This document shows, in pieces, positions 36,753 through 46,113 of a stretch of 64,000 nt of DNA. Every line of letters begins with the position of its first letter. Position 1 is the first letter of the stretch. This stretch comes from Acinetobacter nosocomialis (lineage in GTDB: Bacteria > Pseudomonadota > Gammaproteobacteria > Pseudomonadales > Moraxellaceae): contig CP107049.1 in assembly GCA_025736915.1 (NCBI GenBank), positions 3,720,001 to 3,784,000 of the forward strand. Direction: 5' to 3'. The notes beneath the pieces are model-generated. The model saw only the letters and a list, made by a program, of their open reading frames with translations, had not been told where the DNA came from and did no database searches. The position numbers and the translations under genes are program-made.

Positions 36753-37187
36753 ATGTTTAGTTTGCATCCACAACTTGCTCAAGATACTTTTTTTGTAGGC
36801 GATTTTCCGCTTTCAACATGTCGTTTAATGAATGATATGCAATTTCCTTGGTTGATTTTAGTACCACGCGTACCAGGGATCACGGAATTATACGAATTAA
36901 GTCAAGCTGACCAAGAACAGTTTTTACGTGAATCAAGTTGGTTATCTAGCCAGTTAGCTCGCGTTTTTCGTGCTGACAAAATGAATGTTGCAGCTTTAGG
37001 TAATATGGTTCCTCAATTACATTTTCACCATGTTGTCCGTTATCAAAATGACGTAGCTTGGCCTAAACCAGTGTGGGGGACACCAGCTGTGCCATACACA
37101 AGTGATGTTTTAGCTCACATGCGTCAGACCCTTATGCTTGCTTTACGTGGTCAAGGTGATATGCCTTTTGATTGGCGTATGGATTAA
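36753..37187 (+). CDS. HIT-domain protein
   Basis: HIT proteins are small nucleotide hydrolases or transferases. The ~144-residue product has the usual body (FPWLILVPRVPGITELYEL, SSWLSSQLARVFRADKMNVAALGNM) and a motif QLHFHHVVRYQNDVAWPKP in the HIT position. It has H-x-H but lacks the third canonical histidine at the expected place, as in the related proteobacterial group with QLHVHVIAR. The ATG at 36753 is chosen over a TTG at 36735. The substrate is unknown. The cyclase gene follows on the same strand. Confidence 0.85.
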   Translation: MFSLHPQLAQDTFFVGDFPLSTCRLMNDMQFPWLILVPRVPGITELYELSQADQEQFLRESSWLSSQLARVFRADKMNVAALGNMVPQLHFHHVVRYQNDVAWPKPVWGTPAVPYTSDVLAHMRQTLMLALRGQGDMPFDWRMD

Positions 37188-37239
37188 ATCAATGTCATGC
37201 CACATGTGAGTGTGGCAACATTGAAATGTGGAGGATAGG

Positions 37240-38709
37240 GTGCAATTAGAGAGGTTTATAGATCGGGAACCTAAGCAGTTTGCATATTTTCATCGTTTGA
37301 TGGGGTATTCAATTCTGTCATTGATTTTAGTGATCTATGCCTTTACCTCACCAGATACTAATTATCAAATCTATATTCCTCCTTTCTTTCTCTTTTTACT
37401 TTTTGTTAGTTCTAAATTAGAGCACTGGTTACAGTACCAGTTTGATAAGAAAACCCAAAAAAGTGTTTTCTTTGCGATAGATGCAATTGTAGTAGCAGTT
37501 ACTCTAGCGGGTGTACACCTCAATCTTGTTCCTACATTTATTGCGCTTTTTGCATTATTTTACTCAGCAATTAATAGTCGTATTTCGTTTGCAGTGATTT
37601 GTTTAACGAGTTTACTTGGTGCGATTATTTTTTATTTAAGTACTTTTTTTCTATTTGGTTTTCATCCATATTTTGAAGCAACAAGCCAAGAATTAACGGT
37701 AATTACCTTACTTGGCTTAGTGATGTTTATAACCATTGGAAATTATTACCAACATCGCTGGGTTAAAAAAATTAGTCAGCAACGTCAGCATTATTATGAC
37801 CAAATGACGCGTTATATCGCTTTTGCTAATCAGTTAAGCCGCTATGCACCATTACAGCTATGGCAGTCGATTATGCGTGGTGAAGCTGAAGCAAAAATCG
37901 AATATAAACGTAAAAAAATGACCGTATTCTTTTCTGATATTCAGGGTTTTACTGAATTGTCGGAAACCTTAATTCCAGATGACTTAGCTTTCTTGCTTAA
38001 TGACTATTTAAGTCATATGACTGAAATTGCGAAGCAATACGAGGCAACTGTCGATAAATTTATGGGAGATGCCATTCTCATATTTTTTGGAGATCCAAAT
38101 TCGCAAGGTGTCGAACAAGATGCTAAATCTTGCGTAGAAATGGCAATTGCGATGCGTCAGCAAATGAAGCTGCTGCGCGAACGTTGGAAAAAAATGGGAT
38201 ATTCAGCCTTACATATTCGTATGGGGATTAGTACAGGTTATTGCCACGTTGGGAACTATGGGGCAACGCATCGTATGGCCTATACGATTGTAGGTCGTGA
38301 TGTAAATTTGGCAGCACGTTTACAGTATGCTGCTGAAATCGATGAAATACTTATTTCTGATGATACTTATCAACTCATTAAAAGTGATTTCCTGTGTGCG
38401 CCTAAAACACCAATTTATTTAAAAGGTATTCAAGGTGCAGTAAAAACATGGCAAGTCATGGAAAAATATACAGGGAACAAGTCAGATCATCAGCAATGGT
38501 TTGATTATGAATATAAAGGTTTCCATTTAGTATTAAACTTAGAAGAAGTACAAAACTACGAATATCCAGAATTGGTTGAAGTGCTTGAAAAAATGATTCA
38601 ACGCATTAAAGTTCAACAAACTTTAATTAATACTCAAGGTGTTGCTCAGCTTAGACTCGAAGATGAGGTTAAGCCAATAAATATTGATCAAGAGCAAGAT
38701 TCGATATAA
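37240..38709 (+). CDS. Membrane-bound class III adenylate/guanylate cyclase
   Basis: The ~489-residue protein has an N-terminal membrane module with about five or six hydrophobic helices (residues ~25-175), then a class III cyclase domain (about 220-405). Both metal-binding aspartates are present (FFSDIQGFTEL and FMGDAILIFFGDP), as is the transition-state Asn/Arg pair in GRDVNLAARLQ. The lysine of DKFMGD and the threonine in YTIVGRD favour ATP, so cAMP is the likely product, read by a Crp/Vfr-type regulator. The start is the GTG at 37240 because GGAGGA ends 4 bases before it. It ends at a bidirectional terminator. Confidence 0.9.
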   Translation: MQLERFIDREPKQFAYFHRLMGYSILSLILVIYAFTSPDTNYQIYIPPFFLFLLFVSSKLEHWLQYQFDKKTQKSVFFAIDAIVVAVTLAGVHLNLVPTFIALFALFYSAINSRISFAVICLTSLLGAIIFYLSTFFLFGFHPYFEATSQELTVITLLGLVMFITIGNYYQHRWVKKISQQRQHYYDQMTRYIAFANQLSRYAPLQLWQSIMRGEAEAKIEYKRKKMTVFFSDIQGFTELSETLIPDDLAFLLNDYLSHMTEIAKQYEATVDKFMGDAILIFFGDPNSQGVEQDAKSCVEMAIAMRQQMKLLRERWKKMGYSALHIRMGISTGYCHVGNYGATHRMAYTIVGRDVNLAARLQYAAEIDEILISDDTYQLIKSDFLCAPKTPIYLKGIQGAVKTWQVMEKYTGNKSDHQQWFDYEYKGFHLVLNLEEVQNYEYPELVEVLEKMIQRIKVQQTLINTQGVAQLRLEDEVKPINIDQEQDSI

Positions 38710-38720
38710 ATCATATAAAT

Positions 38721-38749
38721 AAAAAAAGCTGCTTTAAGCAGCTTTTTTT
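38721..38749. terminator. Bidirectional terminator between the cyclase gene and fdx
   Basis: AAAAAAAGCTGCTT and AAGCAGCTTTTTTT form an almost perfect palindrome with T-runs on both strands; it closes both the cyclase gene and the isc operon. Confidence 0.93.
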
Positions 38750-38760
38750 AACATTAAATC

Positions 38761-39099
38761 TTAATGATTTTCTGAAGCATGGTTAATTGTATATTTCGGA
38801 ATCTCGATTTCAAGATCTTCATCTACAATTTTAACCTGACATGAAAGACGAGAGTCAGGTTCTAATCCCCAAGCACGGTCTAAAAGATCAGCTTCAACAT
38901 CATTCATTTCTTCTAAGCTATCAAAACCTTTGCGAACAATCACGTGGCAAGTTGTACATGCACAAGACATATCACACGCGTGCTCAATTTTGATACCTTT
39001 ATTGAGCAGACTTTGGCAAAGATTGGCATTTTGTTCAACCTCAAATTCTGCGCCTTCAGGGCAAATCTGAGCATGAGGAAGTACTTTAATACGTGGCAT
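38761..39099 (-). CDS. fdx: ISC-type [2Fe-2S] ferredoxin
   Basis: Fdx supplies electrons for iron-sulfur cluster assembly on IscU. The 112-residue protein has the adrenodoxin-type cysteine pattern: CDMSCACTTCHV (three ligands plus an extra cysteine, about residues 42-53) and the fourth ligand in SRLSCQV. I choose the ATG at 39099 (MPRIKVLPH) because AGGTGA lies about 5 bases before it; a GTG at 39108 is too close to that site. It is the last gene of the isc operon, 18 bases after hscA. Confidence 0.95.
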   Translation of the reverse strand: MPRIKVLPHAQICPEGAEFEVEQNANLCQSLLNKGIKIEHACDMSCACTTCHVIVRKGFDSLEEMNDVEADLLDRAWGLEPDSRLSCQVKIVDEDLEIEIPKYTINHASENH

Positions 39100-39117
39100 A
39101 TTGATCACCTATACCTT

Positions 39118-40977
39118 TTAGTTTGATTTTGACCAATCGTCGAGCTTCGTGCCCTTTAAGGCATGGTCAATATGTCGATTCATTCGTAATGCTGCAAAAG
39201 CGTCACTATATACTTTAAGCTGTTGAACAGCTTGCTCAATCGCTTGGATATCACTACCTTCAAGTTGAGCTTTTAATGATTCTTTTGCAGAATTGAGTTC
39301 TGCGAGCTGCGTTTCATCAAGTAAATCTGCATCTACTTTTAATGCTTGCTCTAGAGCTTCAAGTTCACGTTCTGCTTCAACTTTAGTTTCCTTTAAATGA
39401 CGAAGATTTTTGTCTTCTTCAGCATGTTGGAAACCTTCAATTAATAAGCGTTCTGTATCTGCTTCAGATAAACCATAAGATGGTTTGATATCGATATGAG
39501 CTTGTACACCAGAAGTTGCTTCACGAGCAGAAACGGTGAGTAAGCCATCGGCATCAACTTGGAAAGTGACTTCAATACGTGCTTGACCTGCAGTCATTGG
39601 CGGAATGCCATGGAGTACAAATCTACCTAACGAGCGGCAATGTTCAACTAAATCACGTTCACCTTGAACCACATGAATTAACATGGCAGTTTGGCCATCT
39701 TGATAGGTTGTGAACTCTTGACGACGTGCAACAGGAATAGCTGTATTACGAGAGATGAGACGTTCAACCAGACCACCCATTGTCTCTAAACCAAGAGAAA
39801 GAGGAGTTACGTCTAGAAGAAGTGAGCCATCTTGGCTATTACCAATTAACTGGTTTGCTGTAATGGAAGCACCGATTGCCACAACTTCATCTGGGTTGAT
39901 TGTGCAGAGAGGCTCTTGGTCAAAAACTTCACGTACAGCTTTTTGAACTGCATAAGAGCGGGTAGAACCACCCACTAAAACTACATTTTGAATGTCACTT
40001 AACTCGAGCTTTGCATCACGCAGTACACGCTTACAAACACTGATCGTTTTATCTAACGCAACTTGAATAATGCTTTCAAATGTAGGTCGGTCTAGAGTAA
40101 GAGTTGCATCAAGCAGTTTTAATTCAACAGCATCTTGAGTCGATAATTGCTCTTTAGCTTGACGTGCTGCAACTATAAATACGGCATAGTCTTCATTACT
40201 TAATGCATCAATATTAAGCTGTTTTTTTGCCCATTTTACAATTAGACGGTCTAAGTCATCACCACCTAAAGCTGTATGGCCGCCGGTCGCTAAAACTTCA
40301 AATACGCCTTGTGAAAAACGTAGGATTGATACATCAAAAGTACCACCGCCCAAATCGTAAATTACATAATTACGGTCGGTCTCTAAATTACTTTCTTGAT
40401 CTAATCCATAAGCGACTGCAGCAGCTGTCGGCTCATTTAATAAACGTAATACGTTTAAACCAGCAAGTTGAGCTGCATCGCGAGTTGCTTGACGCTGAGC
40501 TTCATCAAAATAAGCAGGAACGGTAATTACAGCACCATTAACAGGATTTTGTAAGCTGTCTTCAGCACGATCTTTTAATTGTTTTAAAATTTCAGCTGAA
40601 ATTTCTACTGGTGTTTTGCGTCCAGCACGTGTTTCAAAAGCAGGCATTTCATTTTCTGAGCCTACTAATTCATAAGGATGCTGAAACTTAATATCTGCTT
40701 TTGAGCGACCCATAAATCGTTTAACAGATACAATTGTATTTTTGGGATCTGCAATAATAAATGGTTTAGCTTCTTCACCATAATGAGTTGTATTTTCCCC
40801 ATAATGAACGATAGAAGGAAGTAATCTTCTATTTTGGACATCATTGAGTACTTTAGGTTTGCCTGATAACACTGTCGCAACTAATGAGTGTGTTGTTCCT
40901 AGGTCAATACCAATCGCAATGCGATGTTGGTGTGGGGCACTGGATTGACCCGGTTCAGCAATTTGCAAAAGTGCCAT
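39118..40977 (-). CDS. hscA: Fe-S assembly chaperone HscA (Hsp70 family)
   Basis: HscA is the specialised Hsp70 that, with HscB, drives release of the [2Fe-2S] cluster from IscU. The 619-residue protein has the ATPase domain motifs [12 protein letters not shown] (about residue 22), [33 protein letters not shown] and VLVGGSTRS, then the peptide-binding domain (from about 390; [16 protein letters not shown]) and a helical lid. Order hscB-hscA-fdx is canonical. A gap of about 38 bases separates it from hscB. Confidence 0.96.
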   Translation of the reverse strand: MALLQIAEPGQSSAPHQHRIAIGIDLGTTHSLVATVLSGKPKVLNDVQNRRLLPSIVHYGENTTHYGEEAKPFIIADPKNTIVSVKRFMGRSKADIKFQHPYELVGSENEMPAFETRAGRKTPVEISAEILKQLKDRAEDSLQNPVNGAVITVPAYFDEAQRQATRDAAQLAGLNVLRLLNEPTAAAVAYGLDQESNLETDRNYVIYDLGGGTFDVSILRFSQGVFEVLATGGHTALGGDDLDRLIVKWAKKQLNIDALSNEDYAVFIVAARQAKEQLSTQDAVELKLLDATLTLDRPTFESIIQVALDKTISVCKRVLRDAKLELSDIQNVVLVGGSTRSYAVQKAVREVFDQEPLCTINPDEVVAIGASITANQLIGNSQDGSLLLDVTPLSLGLETMGGLVERLISRNTAIPVARRQEFTTYQDGQTAMLIHVVQGERDLVEHCRSLGRFVLHGIPPMTAGQARIEVTFQVDADGLLTVSAREATSGVQAHIDIKPSYGLSEADTERLLIEGFQHAEEDKNLRHLKETKVEAERELEALEQALKVDADLLDETQLAELNSAKESLKAQLEGSDIQAIEQAVQQLKVYSDAFAALRMNRHIDHALKGTKLDDWSKSN

Positions 40978-41015
40978 GAGTTAAATCCCTTGAAAATAAA
41001 GTAGAGAAAGCAAAA

Positions 41016-41534
41016 TTAAAAATCATCGTCTAAATCAAAGCTGTCTTCTTCATCTAACAGTTGATCTTCTGCTTTATCAATATCGTTTAAAACACGTTGA
41101 AAGAAACGCAACTTACGTACGGTATCACGTGCTTCAGCCCAATCTTCTTCGCTGTAATCAATTTTGAATTCACGAACTAAGCCATCAATCCATTGTTGTA
41201 CTTCTAATCTTAAAGTACGTAAATGTTCAGGTGATGTGGCTTCATCAAGTTGTTCACGAAGCTCTAATGCAGATTGTAGAAATTCAAAATCACTAATAGA
41301 TTGGTCAAGATGATGATCTTGCTTTTTAAGTGCTAAAAGGTAGGCAGCACGGCTATCAACTTGTGAAAGCGTTTTAAAAGCTTGATTGATTTCACTTGAT
41401 TTGATCAATGCTTGATCTTTATCTGCGGCTTTATCTGGATGATATTGTTGTTGCAAACTCAAGAAATTTGATTTTAAGCTTGCCAAATCGATATCGAGTG
41501 CCACAGGTAAATTGAACAACTCAAAATGATTCAT
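41016..41534 (-). CDS. hscB: Fe-S assembly co-chaperone HscB
   Basis: HscB is a J-domain protein that delivers IscU to HscA. The 172-residue protein has a J-domain in the first ~75 residues with the essential HPD motif (LQQQYHPDKAADKD, about residues 32-38), and a C-terminal helical domain for IscU binding (FLQSALELREQLDEA). It is unusually acidic at the C-terminus (LLDEEDSFDLDDDF). An inverted repeat at 41565-41597 lies between iscA and this gene. Confidence 0.95.
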   Translation of the reverse strand: MNHFELFNLPVALDIDLASLKSNFLSLQQQYHPDKAADKDQALIKSSEINQAFKTLSQVDSRAAYLLALKKQDHHLDQSISDFEFLQSALELREQLDEATSPEHLRTLRLEVQQWIDGLVREFKIDYSEEDWAEARDTVRKLRFFQRVLNDIDKAEDQLLDEEDSFDLDDDF

Positions 41535-41564
41535 TAGAAATGGGATCCACGTTAATTAAATACA

Positions 41565-41597
41565 TTAAAACAGTGCTATTGAAAGACACTGTTTTAA
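41565..41597. repeat. Inverted repeat between iscA and hscB
   Basis: TTAAAACAGTG (41565-41575) and CACTGTTTTAA (41587-41597) form an 11-bp perfect stem with an 11-base loop. On the minus strand it is followed by a T-poor AT-rich stretch, so it may partially attenuate transcription or protect the upstream iscRSUA mRNA end. Confidence 0.75.
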
Positions 41598-41619
41598 TGA
41601 GAAAAAGGAAAGGAGAGGA

Positions 41620-41940
41620 TTAAACAGTGAAAGACTCACCACAACCACATTCACCCTTTTTATTAGGATTGTTAAATTCGAACCCTTCATTAAGGCCATT
41701 TTTAACATAGTCCATTTCTAAGCCTTCTAAGTAAACTAAGCTTTTAGGATCTACAAAAACCTTAACGCCGAATTGTTCGAAAACTTGATCATGCTCATCG
41801 ATATCGTCTACAAATTCGAGAACATAAGCCAACCCAGAACAACCAGAAGTTTTCACACCAACGCGAATGCCTTCACCCTTACCTCGGTTTTTAAGGTAAT
41901 TGCTAATATGAGTCGCAGCATTTTCAGTTAAATGAATCAT
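41620..41940 (-). CDS. iscA: Iron-sulfur assembly A-type protein
   Basis: IscA is an A-type carrier that helps make or transfer clusters, mainly [4Fe-4S]. The 106-residue protein contains the three conserved cysteines: [13 protein letters not shown] (about residue 35) and GECGCGESF near the C-terminus (about 98 and 100). Its location after iscU and before hscB is canonical. Confidence 0.96.
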   Translation of the reverse strand: MIHLTENAATHISNYLKNRGKGEGIRVGVKTSGCSGLAYVLEFVDDIDEHDQVFEQFGVKVFVDPKSLVYLEGLEMDYVKNGLNEGFEFNNPNKKGECGCGESFTV

Positions 41941-41970
41941 GAAAACTCCAACGTTTATAATGGTAACAAA

Positions 41971-42357
41971 TTAAGCTTTTGACTTTTTACTACGATAATC
42001 TTCAATCGCAGCTTTAATTGCATCTTCAGCTAAAACAGAACAGTGAACTTTTACTGGTGGAAGAGCTAACTCAGTTGCAATATCAATGTTTTTGATTGCT
42101 TGAGCTTCATCAAGAGTTTTGCCTTTTAACCATTCAGTTACAAGGGAACTTGATGCGATTGCAGAACCACAACCGTAAGTTTTAAAACGTGCTTCTTCGA
42201 TTACGCCACTGTCATTTACTTGAATCTGTAAACGCATCACGTCGCCACATGCAGGTGCACCCACCATACCTGTACCAACATTTTCAGAGTTTTTATCTAA
42301 AACACCAACATTACGTGGATTTTCGTAATGATCAATTACCTTTTCGCTATAAGCCAT
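41971..42357 (-). CDS. iscU: Iron-sulfur cluster scaffold IscU
   Basis: IscU is the scaffold on which IscS-derived sulfur and iron build a [2Fe-2S] cluster. The 128-residue length is exact for the family. All ligands are visible: APACGDVM (about Cys37, with the nearby Asp), TYGCGSAIASSS (about Cys63) and LPPVKVHCSVLAEDA (HscA-recognition motif and Cys106). It begins MAYSEKVIDHYENPRNVG, as is typical. Confidence 0.97.
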   Translation of the reverse strand: MAYSEKVIDHYENPRNVGVLDKNSENVGTGMVGAPACGDVMRLQIQVNDSGVIEEARFKTYGCGSAIASSSLVTEWLKGKTLDEAQAIKNIDIATELALPPVKVHCSVLAEDAIKAAIEDYRSKKSKA

Positions 42358-42423
42358 TTCGCTTCTCCAAACCTCGGGGTCAGCCTAATATTAATATGAG
42401 GGTTAAAACACTAATTTCAATAA

Positions 42424-43641
42424 TTAGTGTTCTGCCCATTCAACTGTAGAAAGATCGATACCTTCTTTGTACATGTCCCAAAGCGGAGAAAGTTCACGTA
42501 ATTTCTCAACAGCGGCTTTGGTAATTGTAAGCACGTGGTCAATGTCTTCTTCAGTGGTGTATTTACCAAAACTAAAGCGAATTGAGCTATGTGCTAGCTC
42601 ATCAGATAAACCTAATGCGCGAAGAACATATGAAGGCTCTAAAGTTGCAGAAGTACAAGCTGAACCACTTGATACAGCAGCATCTTTAAGCGACATCATT
42701 AAAGATTCACCTTCAACAAAGTTAAAGCTGACATTTAAATAGTTAGCAACGTTTTGAGTAGGGTGGCCATTTAGGAACACTTGTTCAAGGTCTTGTAAAC
42801 CGTTCCAAAGTTTGTCACGAAGTTTACGAATACGCTCTTGTTCTGCATGCATTGTTTTGCCTGCAATTTCAAAAGCTTCACCCATACCAACGATTTGGTG
42901 AGTTGCCAAAGTACCAGAACGCATACCGCGCTCATGACCACCACCATGAATTTGTGCTTTTAAGCGAACACGTGGACTACGACGTACATATAATGCGCCG
43001 ATACCTTTTGGACCATAAATTTTATGAGCAGAGAAACTCATAAGATCAATTTTCATAGTAGATAAGTCGATATCAACTTTACCAGCTGCTTGCGCTGCAT
43101 CTACATGGAAAAATGTTTTGTTGGCACGTGTTAATTCACCAATCGCCGCTACATCTGTAACTGTACCAATTTCATTGTTTACCATCATAAGGGAAACAAG
43201 AATAGTATCTGGACGAAGGGCAGCCTTAACCATCTCAGGAGTAATTAAACCTGTTTGTGGCTCTGGCTCTAGGTAAGTAATTTCAAAACCTTGTTCTTCT
43301 AATTCACGACAAGGATCTAGAACAGCTTTATGTTCAATTTTACTTGTAATGATGTGTTTGCCTTTAGATGCATAGAATTGAGCTACACCTTTAAGAGCAA
43401 GGTTGTCTGATTCAGTTGCACCAGAAGTCCAAACAATTTCACGTGGATCGGCTTTAATTAAATTTGCGACTTGCTCACGTGCATATTCAACTTTTTCTTC
43501 TGCCTGCCAGCCGTAAGCGTGGGAACGAGATGCAGCATTACCAAAGGTACCGTCGAAAGTTAAACACTCCATCATACGTTCTGCAACTTGCGGATCTACT
43601 GGAGTGGTTGCTGCGTAATCAAGATAAATTGGACGTTTCAT
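42424..43641 (-). CDS. iscS: Cysteine desulfurase IscS
   Basis: IscS is a PLP enzyme that takes sulfur from cysteine and passes it as persulfide to IscU and to tRNA-modification enzymes. The 405-residue protein has the PLP lysine in [17 protein letters not shown] (about residue 206) and the active cysteine in [14 protein letters not shown] (about 328). The N-terminus is [14 protein letters not shown]. It starts 1 base before the iscR stop region (iscR ends at 43643), so translation of the two is tightly linked. Confidence 0.97.
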   Translation of the reverse strand: MKRPIYLDYAATTPVDPQVAERMMECLTFDGTFGNAASRSHAYGWQAEEKVEYAREQVANLIKADPREIVWTSGATESDNLALKGVAQFYASKGKHIITSKIEHKAVLDPCRELEEQGFEITYLEPEPQTGLITPEMVKAALRPDTILVSLMMVNNEIGTVTDVAAIGELTRANKTFFHVDAAQAAGKVDIDLSTMKIDLMSFSAHKIYGPKGIGALYVRRSPRVRLKAQIHGGGHERGMRSGTLATHQIVGMGEAFEIAGKTMHAEQERIRKLRDKLWNGLQDLEQVFLNGHPTQNVANYLNVSFNFVEGESLMMSLKDAAVSSGSACTSATLEPSYVLRALGLSDELAHSSIRFSFGKYTTEEDIDHVLTITKAAVEKLRELSPLWDMYKEGIDLSTVEWAEH

Positions 43642-43642
43642 A

Positions 43643-44116
43643 TCAAATACCTGTACCCGATAAAAGAGCTGAATCTATGCCAGTCACATTTTGGCGTAGT
43701 GCAACAGTTTGAACGTTGTCTCGGCTAATGAGGTCGGCAAGTGTGATTTTGGCTAAATAGTCGGCAATATGATGAGAGAGTTCTTGCCATAAATCGTGAG
43801 TAAGACACATTGCACCATTTTGGCAGTTGCCTTTGTGGTCACAACGTGTTGCGTCAACAGTTTCATTTACGGCTTCAATGATTTCTAACACAGTAATTTC
43901 ATCAGCGTTTCGAGCCAAATGGTAACCACCATTTGCACCGCGAACACTAGAAACTAACCCATGACGCTTAAGTTTTGCGAACAACTGCTCTAAATAAGCA
44001 ACTGAAATAGATTGACGTGCGGCAATTTCGGCGAGCGTGATCGTTTGTTCAGTTGGCTGCAAAGCTAAATCAAGTAGAGCAGTCACTGCGTAGCGACCGC
44101 GAGTTGTAAGGCGCAT
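43643..44116 (-). CDS. iscR: Iron-sulfur cluster regulator IscR
   Basis: IscR is an Rrf2-family repressor that, with a [2Fe-2S] cluster bound, shuts down the isc operon. The 157-residue protein starts [19 protein letters not shown] (helix-turn-helix in residues ~1-65, [17 protein letters not shown]) and has the cluster cysteines in [13 protein letters not shown] (spacing C-x5-C-x5-C, about residues 92-104) plus the histidine of CLTHDLW. An upstream in-frame codon at 44128 adds four residues and is rejected. A matching type 1 IscR box overlaps its promoter. Confidence 0.96.
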   Translation of the reverse strand: MRLTTRGRYAVTALLDLALQPTEQTITLAEIAARQSISVAYLEQLFAKLKRHGLVSSVRGANGGYHLARNADEITVLEIIEAVNETVDATRCDHKGNCQNGAMCLTHDLWQELSHHIADYLAKITLADLISRDNVQTVALRQNVTGIDSALLSGTGI

Positions 44117-44149
44117 GATTCGATACACATGTTAAGACTAGATAATAGG

Positions 44150-44178
44150 ATTTTATGAATCCCGACTAAAATAGTCAA
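44150..44178 (-). promoter_or_regulatory. iscR promoter with type 1 IscR box
   Basis: Read on the minus strand there is a -35 TTGACT (44178-44173), a 17-base spacer and a -10 TAAAAT (44155-44150). The sequence GACTATTTTAGTCGGG overlapping the -35 and spacer fits the E. coli type 1 IscR consensus (GACT-RWWWY-AGTC-RRS). Autorepression of the isc operon is expected, as in E. coli. Confidence 0.82.
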
Positions 44179-44226
44179 GTTTTTTTATTTTTAATTCAAG
44201 TGCAGGATCAAGATAGAAAAAATAAG

Positions 44227-44874
44227 TTAGGCCACCCACAAATTATATATGAAATAAGCAATAAATATTAGGCTAATTATACCAAAGCACAAGTTAATAT
44301 TGCGTTGGCGCTGTTGTAAGCGTGCAATTCGATTTTGATATTGTTTAATTTCGACATGCAACGAATTTATCTCTGAACGTTGTTGATCGATTTTTTCAAG
44401 TAAAGGTGCAATTCTTTTGCGTGAAGCTAGGGCTTCGGCTTCATCATCTGGTGTGTTGAACCATTGTTTCCAATCTGCAAGAAGCTTAGGTAAAGTAAGA
44501 TGTGAGATTAAATCGATAAGTTCTTTTTTAGTTTCTGCATCACCATCAATTCGCATGTTGTTTAAACTGCGTTGGTTTGAGAAAGCAAAAATTTTGATAA
44601 GATCGATGAGTGTACTATTGATTTCTAGATCAATACGACGGTCATATGAATAAATATCAAATAACAGTCCTTTTTCCGTAAATTGCACATAAAAGTCAAA
44701 AAATGGCAAATAGCTATTAATACGGATTGTTATTTTGTTGGCGATAAACTTTTTCGCTTGCAAGCGAAGAACACCATCGTGGGTGAGAATAAATGAGAAA
44801 AAAGTTTCTAAAATAATTAGAACAATATTCAGCAACAGACGTGGATGTTTTTGTCTTTGTTGCGTTTCACTCAT
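44227..44874 (-). CDS. Membrane-anchored protein with SCP2/UbiJ-like layout
   Basis: I do not recognise a named family with certainty. The 215-residue protein has a hydrophobic N-terminal segment (NIVLIILETFFSFILTH), then a middle domain (about residues 35-125) whose pattern (KITIRIN...FYVQFTEKGLLFDIY...MRIDGDAETKKEL) resembles the SCP2 lipid-binding domain of UbiJ. A coiled coil follows (LEKIDQQRSEINSLHVEIK) and a C-terminal membrane helix (INLCFGIISLIFIAYFIYN). AAGGATA precedes the ATG. It is upstream of iscR on the same strand but separated by the iscR promoter. A role in quinone or lipid handling is only a guess. Confidence 0.65.
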   Translation of the reverse strand: MSETQQRQKHPRLLLNIVLIILETFFSFILTHDGVLRLQAKKFIANKITIRINSYLPFFDFYVQFTEKGLLFDIYSYDRRIDLEINSTLIDLIKIFAFSNQRSLNNMRIDGDAETKKELIDLISHLTLPKLLADWKQWFNTPDDEAEALASRKRIAPLLEKIDQQRSEINSLHVEIKQYQNRIARLQQRQRNINLCFGIISLIFIAYFIYNLWVA

Positions 44875-45084
44875 AAAAGTTTATCCTTAAATATTAGAGA
44901 TTAATTGAGAGAATGAGACATCCTATCTCAAACTTAACACAATGTCCTGTTAAATATATTTACATGACATGATTGTTTTGTAGAACAGTTTCATAAATGT
45001 ATCAAGTCTTGACTTTGTTATTATAAGAATATTTTGTGGTTAAATAAGACTTCGTCTGTCTCATCCGATCAGGAGCTTAGATCA

Positions 45085-45540
45085 ATGGATAATGGAAATA
45101 TAGAAACACAAGCAGAAGATCAAGGAGAAAAAAATAAATTAAAATCAAAAAGTTCTAGGAAGTCTGCATTAGATTTTAGGAAGTATACCAAACAAATCTG
45201 GTTAGCGGGTTTAGGTGCTTTTTCTCGTGCAGAAGAAGAAGGCAATAAACTATTTGACTCTCTAGTCAAAGTAGGTGAAGAGCTCGAGTCTAAAACTGGT
45301 GATTTAGCCGATACAACTGTTGGTAAAGTAACCGAAAAAGCGAAAGAGTCAGTGTCTGATACAAAAGACAAGGTCGAAAAAATTTTAGATACCAGTGTAA
45401 ATCACTCTTTAAATCGAATTGGTTTGGTTACTCCGAAGGATTTACAGCACATTGAACAACTCCTAGTTCAACTGCATATAAAGGTAGATGCTTTAATTGA
45501 AGAAAATCAGAAATTGAAGGCAAAATTGAATGAAAAGTAA
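45085..45540 (+). CDS. Phasin / PHA-granule-associated family protein
   Basis: Phasins coat polyhydroxyalkanoate granules or act as stress proteins. The ~151-residue protein has the PhaF/PhaI-like signature TKQIWLAGLGAFSRAEEEGNKL (written here only in part as IWLAGLGAFSRAEEEG, about residues 40-55), then a long amphipathic helix rich in Lys, Glu and Ser, ending in a heptad-like coiled coil (LVQLHIKVDALIEENQKLK). I prefer the ATG at 45085, which follows CAGGAG, to an upstream codon at 45034. No PHA synthase is in the window, so a granule role is not supported by context. Confidence 0.85.
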   Translation: MDNGNIETQAEDQGEKNKLKSKSSRKSALDFRKYTKQIWLAGLGAFSRAEEEGNKLFDSLVKVGEELESKTGDLADTTVGKVTEKAKESVSDTKDKVEKILDTSVNHSLNRIGLVTPKDLQHIEQLLVQLHIKVDALIEENQKLKAKLNEK

Positions 45541-45612
45541 AAAAATGTAGGGATTTAGCAAATATATAACAGTTTTTTAGCATTTATTTTTGCTAAAAGC
45601 TCTGCTCTAGTA

Positions 45613-45642
45613 TTGCGTTTTCCCCCAAAGCATTGCTATAAA
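45613..45642 (+). promoter_or_regulatory. Probable sigma-70 promoter of hupB
   Basis: TTGCGT at 45613-45618 and TATAAA at 45637-45642 are separated by 18 bases. A small inverted repeat (TTTTAGCA/TGCTAAAA, 45575-45598) lies just upstream. Confidence 0.6.
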
Positions 45643-45709
45643 GGCGTCATGGCCTTTTAAACTATAGCCTTGGACCTTAAACAAACGATATTAAGAGGAT
45701 GTTTTATTC

Positions 45710-45982
45710 ATGAATAAATCAGAATTAATCGATGCAATTGCTGAAAAAGGGGGAGTATCTAAGACTGATGCAGGCAAGGCACTCGATGCGACAATTGCGT
45801 CAATTACTGAAGCACTTAAAAAAGGTGACACAGTAACTTTAGTTGGTTTTGGTACTTTCAGTGTTAAAGAACGTGCTGCACGTACTGGTCGCAACCCTAA
45901 AACTGGCGAAGAGCTTCAAATTAAAGCAACAAAAGTACCTAGCTTTAAAGCTGGTAAAGGTCTTAAAGATTCAGTTGCTTAA
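45710..45982 (+). CDS. hupB: DNA-binding protein HU-beta
   Basis: HU is the abundant nucleoid protein that bends DNA without strong sequence preference. The 90-residue protein has the family features: [21 protein letters not shown] at the N-terminus, the DNA-clasping arm [21 protein letters not shown] (here residues about 46-66) with its proline, and [15 protein letters not shown] at the end. AAGAGGAT precedes the ATG. ppiD follows, an order common in gammaproteobacteria, but a terminator separates the two. Confidence 0.96.
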   Translation: MNKSELIDAIAEKGGVSKTDAGKALDATIASITEALKKGDTVTLVGFGTFSVKERAARTGRNPKTGEELQIKATKVPSFKAGKGLKDSVA

Positions 45983-45998
45983 TCTTTTAAGATGATTA

Positions 45999-46025
45999 AA
46001 CGCGCCGATATAGGCGCGTTTTTTA
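45999..46025 (+). terminator. Intrinsic terminator after hupB
   Basis: AACGCGCC and GGCGCGTT form an 8-bp GC-rich stem with a GATATA loop and a T-run. Confidence 0.93.
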
Positions 46026-46113
46026 TTAAATATCTGAATTGACCAATATTGCTCATTCATTCATTGTGGTTTTTCAGTTAAAATTCTCCTCGAAATAAAA
46101 TATTGGAATACTT

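Noticed and set aside
45575..45598. Inverted repeat TTTTAGCA/TGCTAAAA after the phasin gene as a terminator
   Set aside because: On the plus strand the T residues precede rather than follow the stem; it may still be a weak structural element.
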